Positions 56,658 through 64,000 of a stretch of 64,000 nucleotides of DNA are shown piece after piece. The DNA lies in NCBI GenBank assembly GCA_938041955.1, contig CALISD010000007.1:91841-155840 (forward strand), read 5' to 3'. The stretch comes from an uncultured Granulosicoccaceae bacterium. GTDB taxonomy: Bacteria > Pseudomonadota > Gammaproteobacteria > Granulosicoccales > Granulosicoccaceae. Positions within the stretch are counted from its first letter, which is position 1. Every line of letters starts with the position of its first letter. The notes under the pieces are model-generated. The model searched no databases. It was not told where the DNA came from and saw nothing but the letters and a program-made list of their open reading frames with translations. Made by a program: the position numbers and the translations under genes.

Positions 56658-57109
56658 TTGATGGCTTTGATTGTTGTAGCGTAGGTGTTTAGTTTAACAG
56701 GAGTGTTGCAAACGACTTCGATGCAATCGGGCTTACGAAGTTGAAAGTGCTGTTAGTGGAAAGTTAGGCAAGTGTTGTCAGGGCATCCGCAATTGTGCAA
56801 CTGTGATGTCGGTTGCAAAGATGACTCTGTTTACAAATATTATTGTAGTTCGGGTCCTGCGGTGACGATACAGGAAGGAGGGAAATTGACACTCGTACGG
56901 TTGTGGGCTCAGTAGGGAACGTGAGCCATGTTCGAAATTTGAGCGATGTATGGGGATGTTATGTGGGTTAGTCAGAAAGTGCTAATTGGTGTCGCAGTTA
57001 TATTGATGGTGTCGATTACGCTAGTGGCTTAAAGCGAAGTTGAATTGTTGGTGCTCCAGGGTGGTACCTGAAGACTTTTGCGGAATAATCGGATTTCATT
57101 GGCGCAGAT
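56658..57109. other. Intergenic stretch with a possible signal-peptide-like remnant
   Basis: A plus-strand frame from 56946 (or 56961) to 57032 encodes a hydrophobic peptide ending WVSQKVLIGVAVILMVSITLVA followed by a stop. Translation past the stop stays open for about a dozen codons (SEVELLVLQGGT). This looks like a signal peptide cut off by a stop, or a chance 28-codon frame. Nothing else is recognised in these 452 bases. Confidence 0.25.
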
Positions 57110-57655
57110 TTAGAAAGAGGAGCCGGGTGTATTCAAAAATGCCGCTTCCTCTGCCGTAGATTCTCTATTGAGTATCTGGTTTCGATGCGGATAACGACCG
57201 AACTGTTTGATGATCGATTGGTGCTTCAATTCGAAATTGATGGTGTTCTCAAGCCCGGTGCTATTGAATAATTCCACAGCAATTTCGTGAATCGCTACAG
57301 ATTCGCTGTGCATATAGGGCATCAGTAAAAAAGATTGCTTGATGACATCAAGATCTTCCAGACATCCCAACGATACAGCCTCCTGTGCAAGTGCAAGTGC
57401 CATCGGATCACTGGCAAAAGCGAGCGGCGTATTGCGATGGATATTGCGAGAGAACTGATCGAGCACAATGATTTCTGCAAGCCGTCCCTCAGCGTTGCTG
57501 CGCCAGTGATAGAGTTCGGCCTTACTTGCGGATTCCTGTAGTTGACTAAATTGGGCGGTTAACAGCAGATCAAACTCATCGTCTTTTTTGAACCATGATT
57601 TGCTGTCAATAGCATTAAACCAAAAGTCGATTATGTATTCGGGTGATTGAGTCAT
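57110..57655 (-). CDS. DUF924 family protein
   Basis: This 181-residue protein is of the DUF924 family (all-alpha, TPR-like fold). Typical motifs are IIDFWF at the N-terminus, WFKKDDEFD, IIVLDQFSRNIHRNTPLAFASD and SFLLMPYMHSE, with FGRYPHRN near the C-terminus. No biochemical role is established for the family. It is the last gene of the sugar-acid operon, 18 bp after the DUF3303 gene. Confidence 0.9.
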   Translation of the reverse strand: MTQSPEYIIDFWFNAIDSKSWFKKDDEFDLLLTAQFSQLQESASKAELYHWRSNAEGRLAEIIVLDQFSRNIHRNTPLAFASDPMALALAQEAVSLGCLEDLDVIKQSFLLMPYMHSESVAIHEIAVELFNSTGLENTINFELKHQSIIKQFGRYPHRNQILNRESTAEEAAFLNTPGSSF

Positions 57656-57673
57656 ATGTTTATGATGATTGGT

Positions 57674-57910
57674 TTACGGTTGGTTTTGGTCAACAGGATA
57701 AATTTCAAAGTCGGTGAGGTCAGACCAATGTTGTATCCAGTAGTCGAAAAGATCTCTGTCTTGGGTTGCCACTAACTGAAAGCAGATGTTGGCATCTGCG
57801 CTAAGCCAGGAATCAATATAATGCAAACCTTCCGGTAGCTGTCTGCCGTCTTTTTCGAAGCGTTGGTAGATATTGTCTTGAGCGTCATCATGGAAGCGCT
57901 CGATAATCAT
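57674..57910 (-). CDS. DUF3303 family small protein
   Basis: This protein of about 78 residues is of the DUF3303 family, with the patterns MIIERFHDDAQDNIYQRF, LPEGLHYIDSW, CFQLVAT and LTDFEIYPV. The fold is probably a ferredoxin-like alpha/beta sandwich. The frame extends upstream to an ATG at 57985 overlapping the UxaA-type gene. The conserved domain starts at the ATG at 57910, which has AAGAG in front. It is encoded within the sugar-acid operon. The function is unknown. Confidence 0.75.
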   Translation of the reverse strand: MIIERFHDDAQDNIYQRFEKDGRQLPEGLHYIDSWLSADANICFQLVATQDRDLFDYWIQHWSDLTDFEIYPVDQNQP

Positions 57911-57960
57911 ATCTCTTGGTATATCGCTTAGCTCACTGGACACGCCAGTGTTTCCGGGGT

Positions 57961-59520
57961 TCACATGGTCGCCCCTATTTGCCATGGAATAAACTCATGA
58001 TCACCGAGTCCATGCTGTTCACTTAATGGTTGCTGTCCTGATGCTACCGCTAACAGCAAGTCAAAAATCTCTCGCCCGACTTCGGCGATAGTCGCACCGT
58101 CTGTGACAATTTTACCGGCGTTTATATCCATATCATCCAGCATGCGGTCATACATTTCCGTATTGGTGGCGATCTTGATGCTGGGTGCCGGTTTGCAGCC
58201 ATAAGTTGAGCCGCGCCCGGTGGTGAAAGCCACCAGGTTACAGCCACCCGCCACTTCGCCTGTGATCGATGCCGGGTCATAGCCCGGGCTGTCCATAAAC
58301 ACGAAGCCGTTGCGATCAACTGCTTCCGCGTAGCGATACACACCATTGAGTCGGGTGGTGCCACCTTTGGCCACCGCGCCCAGTGACTTTTCAAGAATGG
58401 TGGTTAAGCCACCGAGCTTGTTACCGGGGGAGGGGTTGTTGTCCATCGAACCACCATTAACGGCTACATGATTTTCCCACCATTCGATCCGTTCAATCAG
58501 TTTCCTGCCTATCGACTCATCTGTCGCGCGACGCGTAAGTAAGTGTTCGGCGCCGTAGACTTCAGGTGTTTCGGCCAATACTGCAGTGCCGCCGTTTTTG
58601 ACCAATAGGTCAGAGGCATAGCCAAGTGCCGGGTTGGCAGTAATGCCCGACCAGGCATCGGATCCACCGCACTGTAGCGCAAGCATCAATTCGGACGCGG
58701 GACACTGCTCGCGAGCGGTGGTGTTTACTTGTGGCAGCATCTCTTTGATGCGTGCTATGCCAGCCGCAACGGTTTTCTTGTGGCCGCCGACTGACTGGAT
58801 ATTCATTGTGCGCAGCAGTGGTCCGCGCGTCAGTTCCGATTGTTCCATCAATGAGCTGATTTGGTTTACCTCGCAACCGAGGCCTACCAGTAGTACGCCG
58901 GCAACGTTAGGATGCTGTGCAAAGCCCCAGATCACTCGTTGCAGATTGTCGTAGCCATCTCCGCTGTCGGCTAAGCCGCATCCGGTGCTGTGAGAAAATC
59001 CCACTACGCCATCAATGTTCGGGTACTCGTCGAGAACGGTTTGATCAAAGGCATTGGCGATATGTTGAACTGCGGTGGCAGAGCAGTTAACGCTTGCCAG
59101 TACGGCGATATAATTGCGCGTACCGACTTTGCCATTGGGTCTCTTGAAGCCCATAAAAGTTGCGCGTTCATTTTCAGGCAGTATGTCGGGGGCCGAATTG
59201 TCTACCCCGAACTCATACTGATGATCGGTGGGTCTAAACTCAATATTATGAGTGTGAATGTGCTGCCCGACGCCAATATCATTTTTGGCATAGCCAATAA
59301 TTTGGGCGTACTTAATTACAGCTGACCCTGAGGTGATATTGCTTAACGCAACTTTGTGTCCTTTCGGAATTTCATCAGCGGTTGTGATGTTTTCAAGCCG
59401 CTCACCTGCTGCGAGATTACGTATTGCGACAGCAACATTGTCTTCTGTGTTTAGTCTGACCAGGTCAAACTCGGAAGAGGTAGTTTTGACCCAGTTGATA
59501 GGTGAGTCATTGTTGCTCAT
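57961..59520 (-). CDS. UxaA-family altronate/galactarate dehydratase-like hydrolyase
   Basis: This 519-residue enzyme has an N-terminal SAF domain (about residues 10-90) and a large UxaA catalytic domain. Family motifs are VGFSHSTGCGLADSGDGYDNL, LVGLGCEVNQ, LALQCGGSDAWSGITANPALG and FTTGRGSTYGCKPAPSIKIATN. Such enzymes dehydrate sugar acids to 2-keto-3-deoxy acids with an iron cofactor. Its ATG overlaps the DenD-like gene's stop by 4 bp, so the two are coupled. The actual sugar acid cannot be told. Confidence 0.9.
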   Translation of the reverse strand: MSNNDSPINWVKTTSSEFDLVRLNTEDNVAVAIRNLAAGERLENITTADEIPKGHKVALSNITSGSAVIKYAQIIGYAKNDIGVGQHIHTHNIEFRPTDHQYEFGVDNSAPDILPENERATFMGFKRPNGKVGTRNYIAVLASVNCSATAVQHIANAFDQTVLDEYPNIDGVVGFSHSTGCGLADSGDGYDNLQRVIWGFAQHPNVAGVLLVGLGCEVNQISSLMEQSELTRGPLLRTMNIQSVGGHKKTVAAGIARIKEMLPQVNTTAREQCPASELMLALQCGGSDAWSGITANPALGYASDLLVKNGGTAVLAETPEVYGAEHLLTRRATDESIGRKLIERIEWWENHVAVNGGSMDNNPSPGNKLGGLTTILEKSLGAVAKGGTTRLNGVYRYAEAVDRNGFVFMDSPGYDPASITGEVAGGCNLVAFTTGRGSTYGCKPAPSIKIATNTEMYDRMLDDMDINAGKIVTDGATIAEVGREIFDLLLAVASGQQPLSEQHGLGDHEFIPWQIGATM

Positions 59521-60518
59521 GCGTCACTCCCGTCAACATAGTCATCAATATAGTACTGAACAATATCCTCAAGTGAATTGTCCAATGGTAGCCCTAGTGA
59601 TAAAGCGCGGTCATTATTGGTTTGTTCAGGCCACCCTTTAACGATCTTATCTATAACAGCATCATGTTTAATGACGTGCTCACCCAGGTGGCGATTGCCT
59701 GCAACGTTTTTTAAAGCATCCATCATTTGCTGTACGGTGGCATTGATAGACGGGAGTCCCACACCGCGATCTGTTCCAAGGTCAGCAGCGGGTAGCTCTG
59801 CTAATCGAATCAATCCGTTGACTATGCTTCTGTATCCCAGTACTGGCATCATTTGGCTGGGGTCTACCGGTATATCGCACGCAACCCCGGCCAAGGGTTC
59901 ACGAAACAAACCGCTAACAAAGCTTGATGCGGCGAGATTGGGTTTACCCGGGCGCACAATGACGGTGGGTAGGCGTGCGCTACGACCGTCAAAGAAGCCT
60001 TTACGGCTGTAGTCGTTAATAAGCAATTCACCTATTGCCTTGGTTGCACCGTAAGTCGTCATTGGTGTGAGCTTCGCATGATCTGCAACAATAGCCGGCA
60101 TGCTGTCGCCACCAAACGCTGCGAGTGAGCTGGTGAATACGACTCTGGCTGAATTGTCTTGTGCTCTGATACTTTCAAACAAATAGCGGGTGCCGTCTAG
60201 ATTCACTTTTAATGCAAGATCAAAATCCTGCTCGCCATGTCCGCTTACAATAGAGGCCAGATGAAATACGGCATCGTAGGTGTGGTCAAAAAGAGAGTTC
60301 ACCCAGTTCTGATCTGAAATGTCACCAAAGCGTGTGTCAACTTTGTTGTTTTCACGTAAGCCCGAATGCCAAAAAGGCGGTTCAGCCACATCGGCCAGTA
60401 CGATCTTTTCAATTGCAGGGCCGGGTTTGTCATCAAGATTCAGGCAATTGCGTTGCAGACATTCCATTGCCAGTCTTTGACCAAGAAAGCCGGCGCCGCC
60501 TGTGATTAGTATATTCAT
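59517..60518 (-). CDS. denD: NAD-dependent sugar-acid dehydrogenase, DenD-like SDR
   Basis: This 333-residue extended SDR resembles D-erythronate dehydrogenase (DenD). The NAD motif is GGAGFLGQRLA, the catalytic pair lies in YGATKAIGE, and the active-site region is VVFTSSLAAFGGD. VRPGKPNLAASSF matches the DenD subgroup. In known pathways DenD oxidises D-erythronate to the 2-keto acid. Here it is flanked by two dehydratases and not by the otnK/otnC/otnI genes of that pathway, so the substrate may differ. Confidence 0.82.
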   Translation of the reverse strand: MNILITGGAGFLGQRLAMECLQRNCLNLDDKPGPAIEKIVLADVAEPPFWHSGLRENNKVDTRFGDISDQNWVNSLFDHTYDAVFHLASIVSGHGEQDFDLALKVNLDGTRYLFESIRAQDNSARVVFTSSLAAFGGDSMPAIVADHAKLTPMTTYGATKAIGELLINDYSRKGFFDGRSARLPTVIVRPGKPNLAASSFVSGLFREPLAGVACDIPVDPSQMMPVLGYRSIVNGLIRLAELPAADLGTDRGVGLPSINATVQQMMDALKNVAGNRHLGEHVIKHDAVIDKIVKGWPEQTNNDRALSLGLPLDNSLEDIVQYYIDDYVDGSDA

Positions 60519-60527
60519 CGGTTTTTC

Positions 60528-62291
60528 TCAGTGATTATGACGAGGTAGAACTTCAGTGACCCGGTGATAGGCTTCAGTCAGTTCAATGCAGGCGCCATGA
60601 GCCAGCTGCCCAACAGTTTGCCGGTAGATATTCTGCCATGGTGTTTGATCTGCCGGGTAATCGGTTTTTGCAGTGCGCTTGGCGAGTTCGGCTTCATCGA
60701 CAAGCATGTTCACTGAGCGGTCATTCATATCTATTCGAACAGTGTCACCTGTTTGCAGCAGCGATAGGCCGCCACCAGCGACGGACTCTGGTGATGCATT
60801 CAAGATAGACGGGCTTGCAGAGGTTCCAGATTGCCTGCCGTCACCAATGCACGGTAGTTCTGTGATGCCTCGTTTTATTAACGCATCGGGTGGCTGCATG
60901 TTTACCACCTCAGCGGAGCCCGGCCAGCCTATCGGGCCAGTGCCACGCATCACCAGTACACAGTTTTCATCTATATTGAGTGAAGGGTCGTTGAGTCTGT
61001 CGTGATAGTCCTCGGAGCCTTCGAACACAATCGCGCGGCCTTCAAAAACACCGTCAGTGAGAAATCGATTTTTAAATTCTTCACTGATGACACTGGTTTT
61101 AAGTACTGCGGAGTCAAACAGATTGCCCGACATTACAAGAAAGCCTGCCTGTTCACGCATCGGGCTATCAAATGATTTGATGACTCGATCATCTGTGCTT
61201 TTGGTGTCGGCGCAATTTTCTGTCATGGTGCGCCCGTTAGCTGTTAATGCGTCTCCATTCAGTTTTTCATTCCTGTGTAACTCGCCAAGTACGGCTTGCA
61301 CGCCGCCGGCTCTGTGGAATGATTCACCAAGATACTCACCGGCCGGTTGCATGTTAACCAGCAATGGAGTGTCAAAGCCGTGAGTCTCCCAGTCTTGTAT
61401 GCTGAGCTCAACGTTCATGCACTTTGCAATAGCATTTACATGTACCGGCGCATTAGTTGAGCCACCAATGGCAGAGTTAAGCGCAATGGTGTTTTCAAAC
61501 GCCTGACGGGTCATGATCTTGGATGGTGTTAGATCTTCATCCACCATTGCTACAATTCGCTTGCCGGTTTCATAAGCTATTTGTAGTCGTTCGCGATACG
61601 GTGCCGGGATCGCCGCACAGTTAGGGAGCGACATGCCAAGGCCCTCTGCCAACGCATTCATAGTGGATGCTGTACCCATTGTGTTGCAGTGTCCAGGGGA
61701 CGTTGCAGATGAAGCAGTGATGTCCATGAACTCGTCGTAATCAATTTCACCCGCGGCAAGTTTTAGTCGAGATGCCCAAACGATAGTGCCGGAGCCTGAA
61801 AGTTTACCGTCGTACCAGCCATCCAGCATTGGCCCTCCCGATAACACAATAGAGGGCAGGTTGGCGGTAGCAGCAGCCATCAAGCAAGCGGGCGTGGTTT
61901 TGTCACAACCGGTGGTCAGTACAACACCATCTATCGGGTAGCCGTGCAGTACTTCAACAAGCCCCATGTAGGCGAGGTTGCGATCAATTGCTGCCGTGGG
62001 TCGGCGGGAAGTTTCTTGAATCGGATGCACCGGAAATTCGATGGCGATACCGCCTGCTTCACGTATGCCCTCACGCACGCGCTTTGCGTTTTCAAGGTGT
62101 GCACGGTTACAGGGCGACAGGTCACTTCCGGTTTGTGCGATACCGATAACGGGTTTGCCGGACTGGAGCTCTTTGCGGGTCAGTCCGTAGTTGAGGTATC
62201 GTTCTACATAAAGCGCGGTCATTGATGGGTTGGCCGGGTTGTTGAACCAGGCCTCGCTCCGGCGTTTAAACTTTTTTGGCTCTTTACTCAC
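60528..62291 (-). CDS. IlvD/Edd family sugar-acid dehydratase
   Basis: This 587-residue enzyme belongs to the dihydroxy-acid/phosphogluconate dehydratase family, in the sugar-acid branch (arabinonate- and xylonate-type). The Fe-S ligands are in TTGCDKTTPACLMA near residue 126 and GHCNTMGTAST near residue 200. The C-terminal GDGRQSGTSASPSILNASPE is diagnostic. It is the first gene of a five-gene minus-strand operon, 9 bp upstream of the DenD-like gene. Amino-acid biosynthesis (IlvD proper) is less likely given the neighbours. Confidence 0.9.
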   Translation of the reverse strand: MSKEPKKFKRRSEAWFNNPANPSMTALYVERYLNYGLTRKELQSGKPVIGIAQTGSDLSPCNRAHLENAKRVREGIREAGGIAIEFPVHPIQETSRRPTAAIDRNLAYMGLVEVLHGYPIDGVVLTTGCDKTTPACLMAAATANLPSIVLSGGPMLDGWYDGKLSGSGTIVWASRLKLAAGEIDYDEFMDITASSATSPGHCNTMGTASTMNALAEGLGMSLPNCAAIPAPYRERLQIAYETGKRIVAMVDEDLTPSKIMTRQAFENTIALNSAIGGSTNAPVHVNAIAKCMNVELSIQDWETHGFDTPLLVNMQPAGEYLGESFHRAGGVQAVLGELHRNEKLNGDALTANGRTMTENCADTKSTDDRVIKSFDSPMREQAGFLVMSGNLFDSAVLKTSVISEEFKNRFLTDGVFEGRAIVFEGSEDYHDRLNDPSLNIDENCVLVMRGTGPIGWPGSAEVVNMQPPDALIKRGITELPCIGDGRQSGTSASPSILNASPESVAGGGLSLLQTGDTVRIDMNDRSVNMLVDEAELAKRTAKTDYPADQTPWQNIYRQTVGQLAHGACIELTEAYHRVTEVLPRHNH

Positions 62292-62555
62292 GATTTCCTC
62301 TCGATGAATTGTCTGTTTCGCTTTACACGGTTCTGGTAGATTGTGGCGGAAGCCTTAATCAAGGCTGTGACCGATCTAGAACTCGACTACCGGATGCGAT
62401 TTCCTGCGGTCAATAATACACTTAAATCCTGCAATATCATCAGGGATTCGCGAGCGACGCCTTGTCAACGTTCGGTCGGTGCCACTGGTGGCTAATGCAG
62501 GATTAGAAACACCGAAGTCATTGACCAGCTCAAGAGAACAACGAAGATAAAAACT

Positions 62556-63263
62556 ATGTCTACACATCCTGATCTTGATTTACAGGGCACGATTCGACCG
62601 GGTCTGGATATTCTCGCCAATGAAATTATTATTGGTTTGAAAAAGCGCTCGCGCTTTGTATCCAATGCTGCGATCTACCAACCCGGGTTGGTGATCCCTC
62701 AACCTGAACAGTCTTTATTGATGTACGAATTGTCCCGCATTGAGCAATGTCATGCGGAGTTAGGTCGTTATACTTTCACCACTCAGGATGCGTACACTGA
62801 TGTTTCAGCCGTGGAAAACGTACTTGACCGAAGCGCTCCTGACAGCCCGGTTAAGGGCATGGCCAGTGGCGTGGGGCAAAGAATAATTGACTTCTATAAC
62901 GATTGGATCCTTACGCATTGTGACAATGCTGATGAATCGAAAACCTATGGTGAGACGGTAACAGCAGATGTTGTCGTGCTGCTCGCGATTATGGAGCGGG
63001 TTAATTTAGGCAAGCAGGTGGCTGAGTCAAAATTTATGCAGCTAACTGAAGATTTTATTGCCACCGGCGGTGATCGTGATGCGATGCTTAAGTTAATTGT
63101 GCGCAGTGATCGCGAACAACAAGTGATTGAACTGTCAAAGAATCTGGCGCGGCACTACGAGTTACCCGAGGCCGCTGCCGTATCGGTATTTGAATTTATG
63201 ATTGCTGTCACTGTTGATATTGAGGTCGATTACCTGCGCATGAGAATAAAAGACGTAACGTAA
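62556..63263 (+). CDS. All-alpha protein with a possible chorismate-mutase-like N-terminus
   Basis: This 235-residue, mostly helical protein has no certain family. The N-terminal segment IRPGLDILANEIIIGLKKRS then FVSNAA has the arginine-helix-lysine pattern of the AroQ chorismate mutase fold. This resemblance is weak, and the key residues cannot be confirmed by eye. The rest is polar helices ending in DIEVDYLRMRIKDVT. The gene is divergent from the sugar-acid operon (264 bp) and precedes the TRAP transporter, so a link to sugar-acid use is likely. Confidence 0.5.
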   Translation: MSTHPDLDLQGTIRPGLDILANEIIIGLKKRSRFVSNAAIYQPGLVIPQPEQSLLMYELSRIEQCHAELGRYTFTTQDAYTDVSAVENVLDRSAPDSPVKGMASGVGQRIIDFYNDWILTHCDNADESKTYGETVTADVVVLLAIMERVNLGKQVAESKFMQLTEDFIATGGDRDAMLKLIVRSDREQQVIELSKNLARHYELPEAAAVSVFEFMIAVTVDIEVDYLRMRIKDVT

Positions 63264-63265
63264 CT

Positions 63266-63561
63266 ATTCAGGGCTACACCTGTCGCATCCATGGGCGTTG
63301 TCGTTTGTGTTCAATACATCTGTATGTTGCACACGAACTTCTAGGAGCTTGTCTGAGAACTAGGGTCGTAGCGAGGTTGTGAGATTTTAGGTCAGATATA
63401 TTGATCGTTAGAGGCGAATAGTCATTCTTCTTTAACGAAAAGGATCGAAATAGCTGGCCAAAATATCGCAAACGCAGTAGATCATAGTTCTCGGACAGGC
63501 TCCTAGCCCATGAATGCGACCGGCTCACGCTGAAAAGCGACCCAAGACTGCAATAGCAGTC
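63266..63561. repeat. Structured intergenic repeat, copy 2 (interrupted by a MITE)
   Basis: This is the same element as 54150-54287, starting 2 bp after a stop codon. The stem arms are 63303-63314 and 63327-63338 (11 of 12 positions pair, with one G-U), and the terminal hairpin GACTGC-AATA-GCAGTC is at 63546-63561. The MITE at 63341-63506 splits it just past the 3' arm. Confidence 0.75.
63341..63506. mobile_element. MITE-like element, copy B, nested in the structured repeat
   Basis: This 166 bp element has terminal inverted repeats 63341-63362 and 63485-63506 (20 of 22 matching) and CTAG at each end. Its interior is nearly identical to copy A at 814-981. Comparison with the uninterrupted repeat at 54150-54287, where a single CTAG stands at the same point, shows insertion with a 4 bp target duplication. 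No coding capacity is seen. Confidence 0.85.
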
Positions 63562-63601
63562 AATATATGATTTAGATCATTTCCTACTGAATAGCGACGT
63601 A

Positions 63602-64000
63602 ATGTCTTTGATGAAACGCCTCCTCTTGTGGTTTGTGCGCATTAACGAACAAGTAGCAGTTGCCGCCGGCATACTGCTGCTTGTGACTGTTGTAGTGACG
63701 TTGTACGACATTATTGCGCGGCCATTCCAGATGTCTATTGGTGGAACCGATGAGCTATCTGGCTATGCGATGGCGATAGCCACGAGTTGGGGTATCAGTT
63801 ACGCGCTCACCAGTATGGCGCATGTTCGCATTGATCTGCTGCGTGCGCGATGCACCTCTCGCGGACAGGCGTTATTCGATGTCATCGCGATCCTGTCTCT
63901 GGCCGGGGTTGCATGTGTCATCGCATATAGAGTGTGGCCAGTGTTGGCTAAAACCATAAAATTTAATTCAACTGCAAACACCACGTTAGAAACCCCGTTG
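63602..64000 (+). CDS. TRAP transporter small permease (DctQ-type), 3' end outside window
   Basis: This is the first 133 residues of a DctQ-type small membrane subunit of a tripartite ATP-independent periplasmic transporter. Helices are visible at about residues 18-40 (AAGILLLVTVVVTLYDIIARP), about 53-75 (YAMAIATSWGISYALTS) and about 95-112. The conserved GTDELSGYAMA and AHVRIDLL motifs are present. TRAP systems import organic and sugar acids, which suits the adjoining dehydratase operon. The large permease and binding protein would lie beyond the window. Confidence 0.88.
   Translation, partial: MSLMKRLLLWFVRINEQVAVAAGILLLVTVVVTLYDIIARPFQMSIGGTDELSGYAMAIATSWGISYALTSMAHVRIDLLRARCTSRGQALFDVIAILSLAGVACVIAYRVWPVLAKTIKFNSTANTTLETPL

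Noticed and set aside
56946..57032. Short hydrophobic peptide as a real gene
   Set aside because: Only 28 codons with no clear ribosome-binding site; recorded as a possible remnant rather than a CDS.

Overview
The window comes from a Gram-negative bacterium and fits a free-living, probably marine, gammaproteobacterium of intermediate GC content. The evidence is gene order typical of that class: a TIGR02449-type gene and zapA with 6S RNA just downstream, divergent from a ygfB-like gene, pepP and ubiH; leuS followed by lptE; and glnK-amtB. The genus cannot be named from the sequence alone. No rRNA, tRNA, CRISPR array, prophage or transposase gene was found.

Layout. 1-2 kb: a Rieske oxygenase cut by the window edge, a small inverted-repeat element and an XdhC-type protein. 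2-10 kb: a double-length (tandem) UvrA on the minus strand, divergent from a two-component system. 10-21 kb: mostly single housekeeping genes (an EamA transporter, a cyclophilin lipoprotein, a D-2-hydroxyacid dehydrogenase, amtB-glnK with a divergent LysR regulator, a PhyH-like oxygenase coupled to a pentapeptide-repeat protein, rpiA, ilvA, a TetR regulator). 21-26.4 kb: a DUF2852 protein, 6S RNA, zapA and the ygfB-pepP-ubiH block.

26.7-43.6 kb is the accessory region of most interest. A tightly packed plus-strand run encodes a membrane GT2 glycosyltransferase, an NAD-dependent epimerase, an FAD oxidoreductase, a WecB-type UDP-GlcNAc 2-epimerase and a polysaccharide deacetylase. It continues with a membrane-anchored SGNH-like protein, an MBOAT acyltransferase, a small acyl carrier protein and an acetoacetyl-CoA-synthetase-like ligase. 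The last four have the same part list as the Dlt D-alanylation system (DltD, DltB, DltC and DltA roles), so I infer a carrier-protein-dependent system that decorates a surface glycan with an acyl group. Further genes follow: a GT39-like membrane protein, two LPG-synthase-TM (flippase-like) paralogues of which one is frameshifted, a sterol-desaturase-family hydroxylase, and a phosphopantetheinyl transferase that could activate the carrier protein.

43.8-57 kb: a 705-residue protein with a SpoT-like HD module and a second, degenerate one; leuS-lptE; a QEGLA-motif (DUF1704) metallopeptidase; a SWIM-SNF2 helicase; a RimB-RimK fusion; and a Nudix hydrolase. 57-64 kb: a sugar-acid catabolic region with a five-gene minus-strand operon (IlvD/Edd dehydratase, DenD-like dehydrogenase, UxaA-type dehydratase, DUF3303, DUF924), a divergent all-alpha protein and the start of a TRAP transporter. 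Two non-coding repeat families occur. One is a 166-168 bp MITE-like element in two copies. The other is a structured intergenic repeat in two copies, one of which is interrupted by the MITE, so the empty site and the CTAG target duplication can be read directly.
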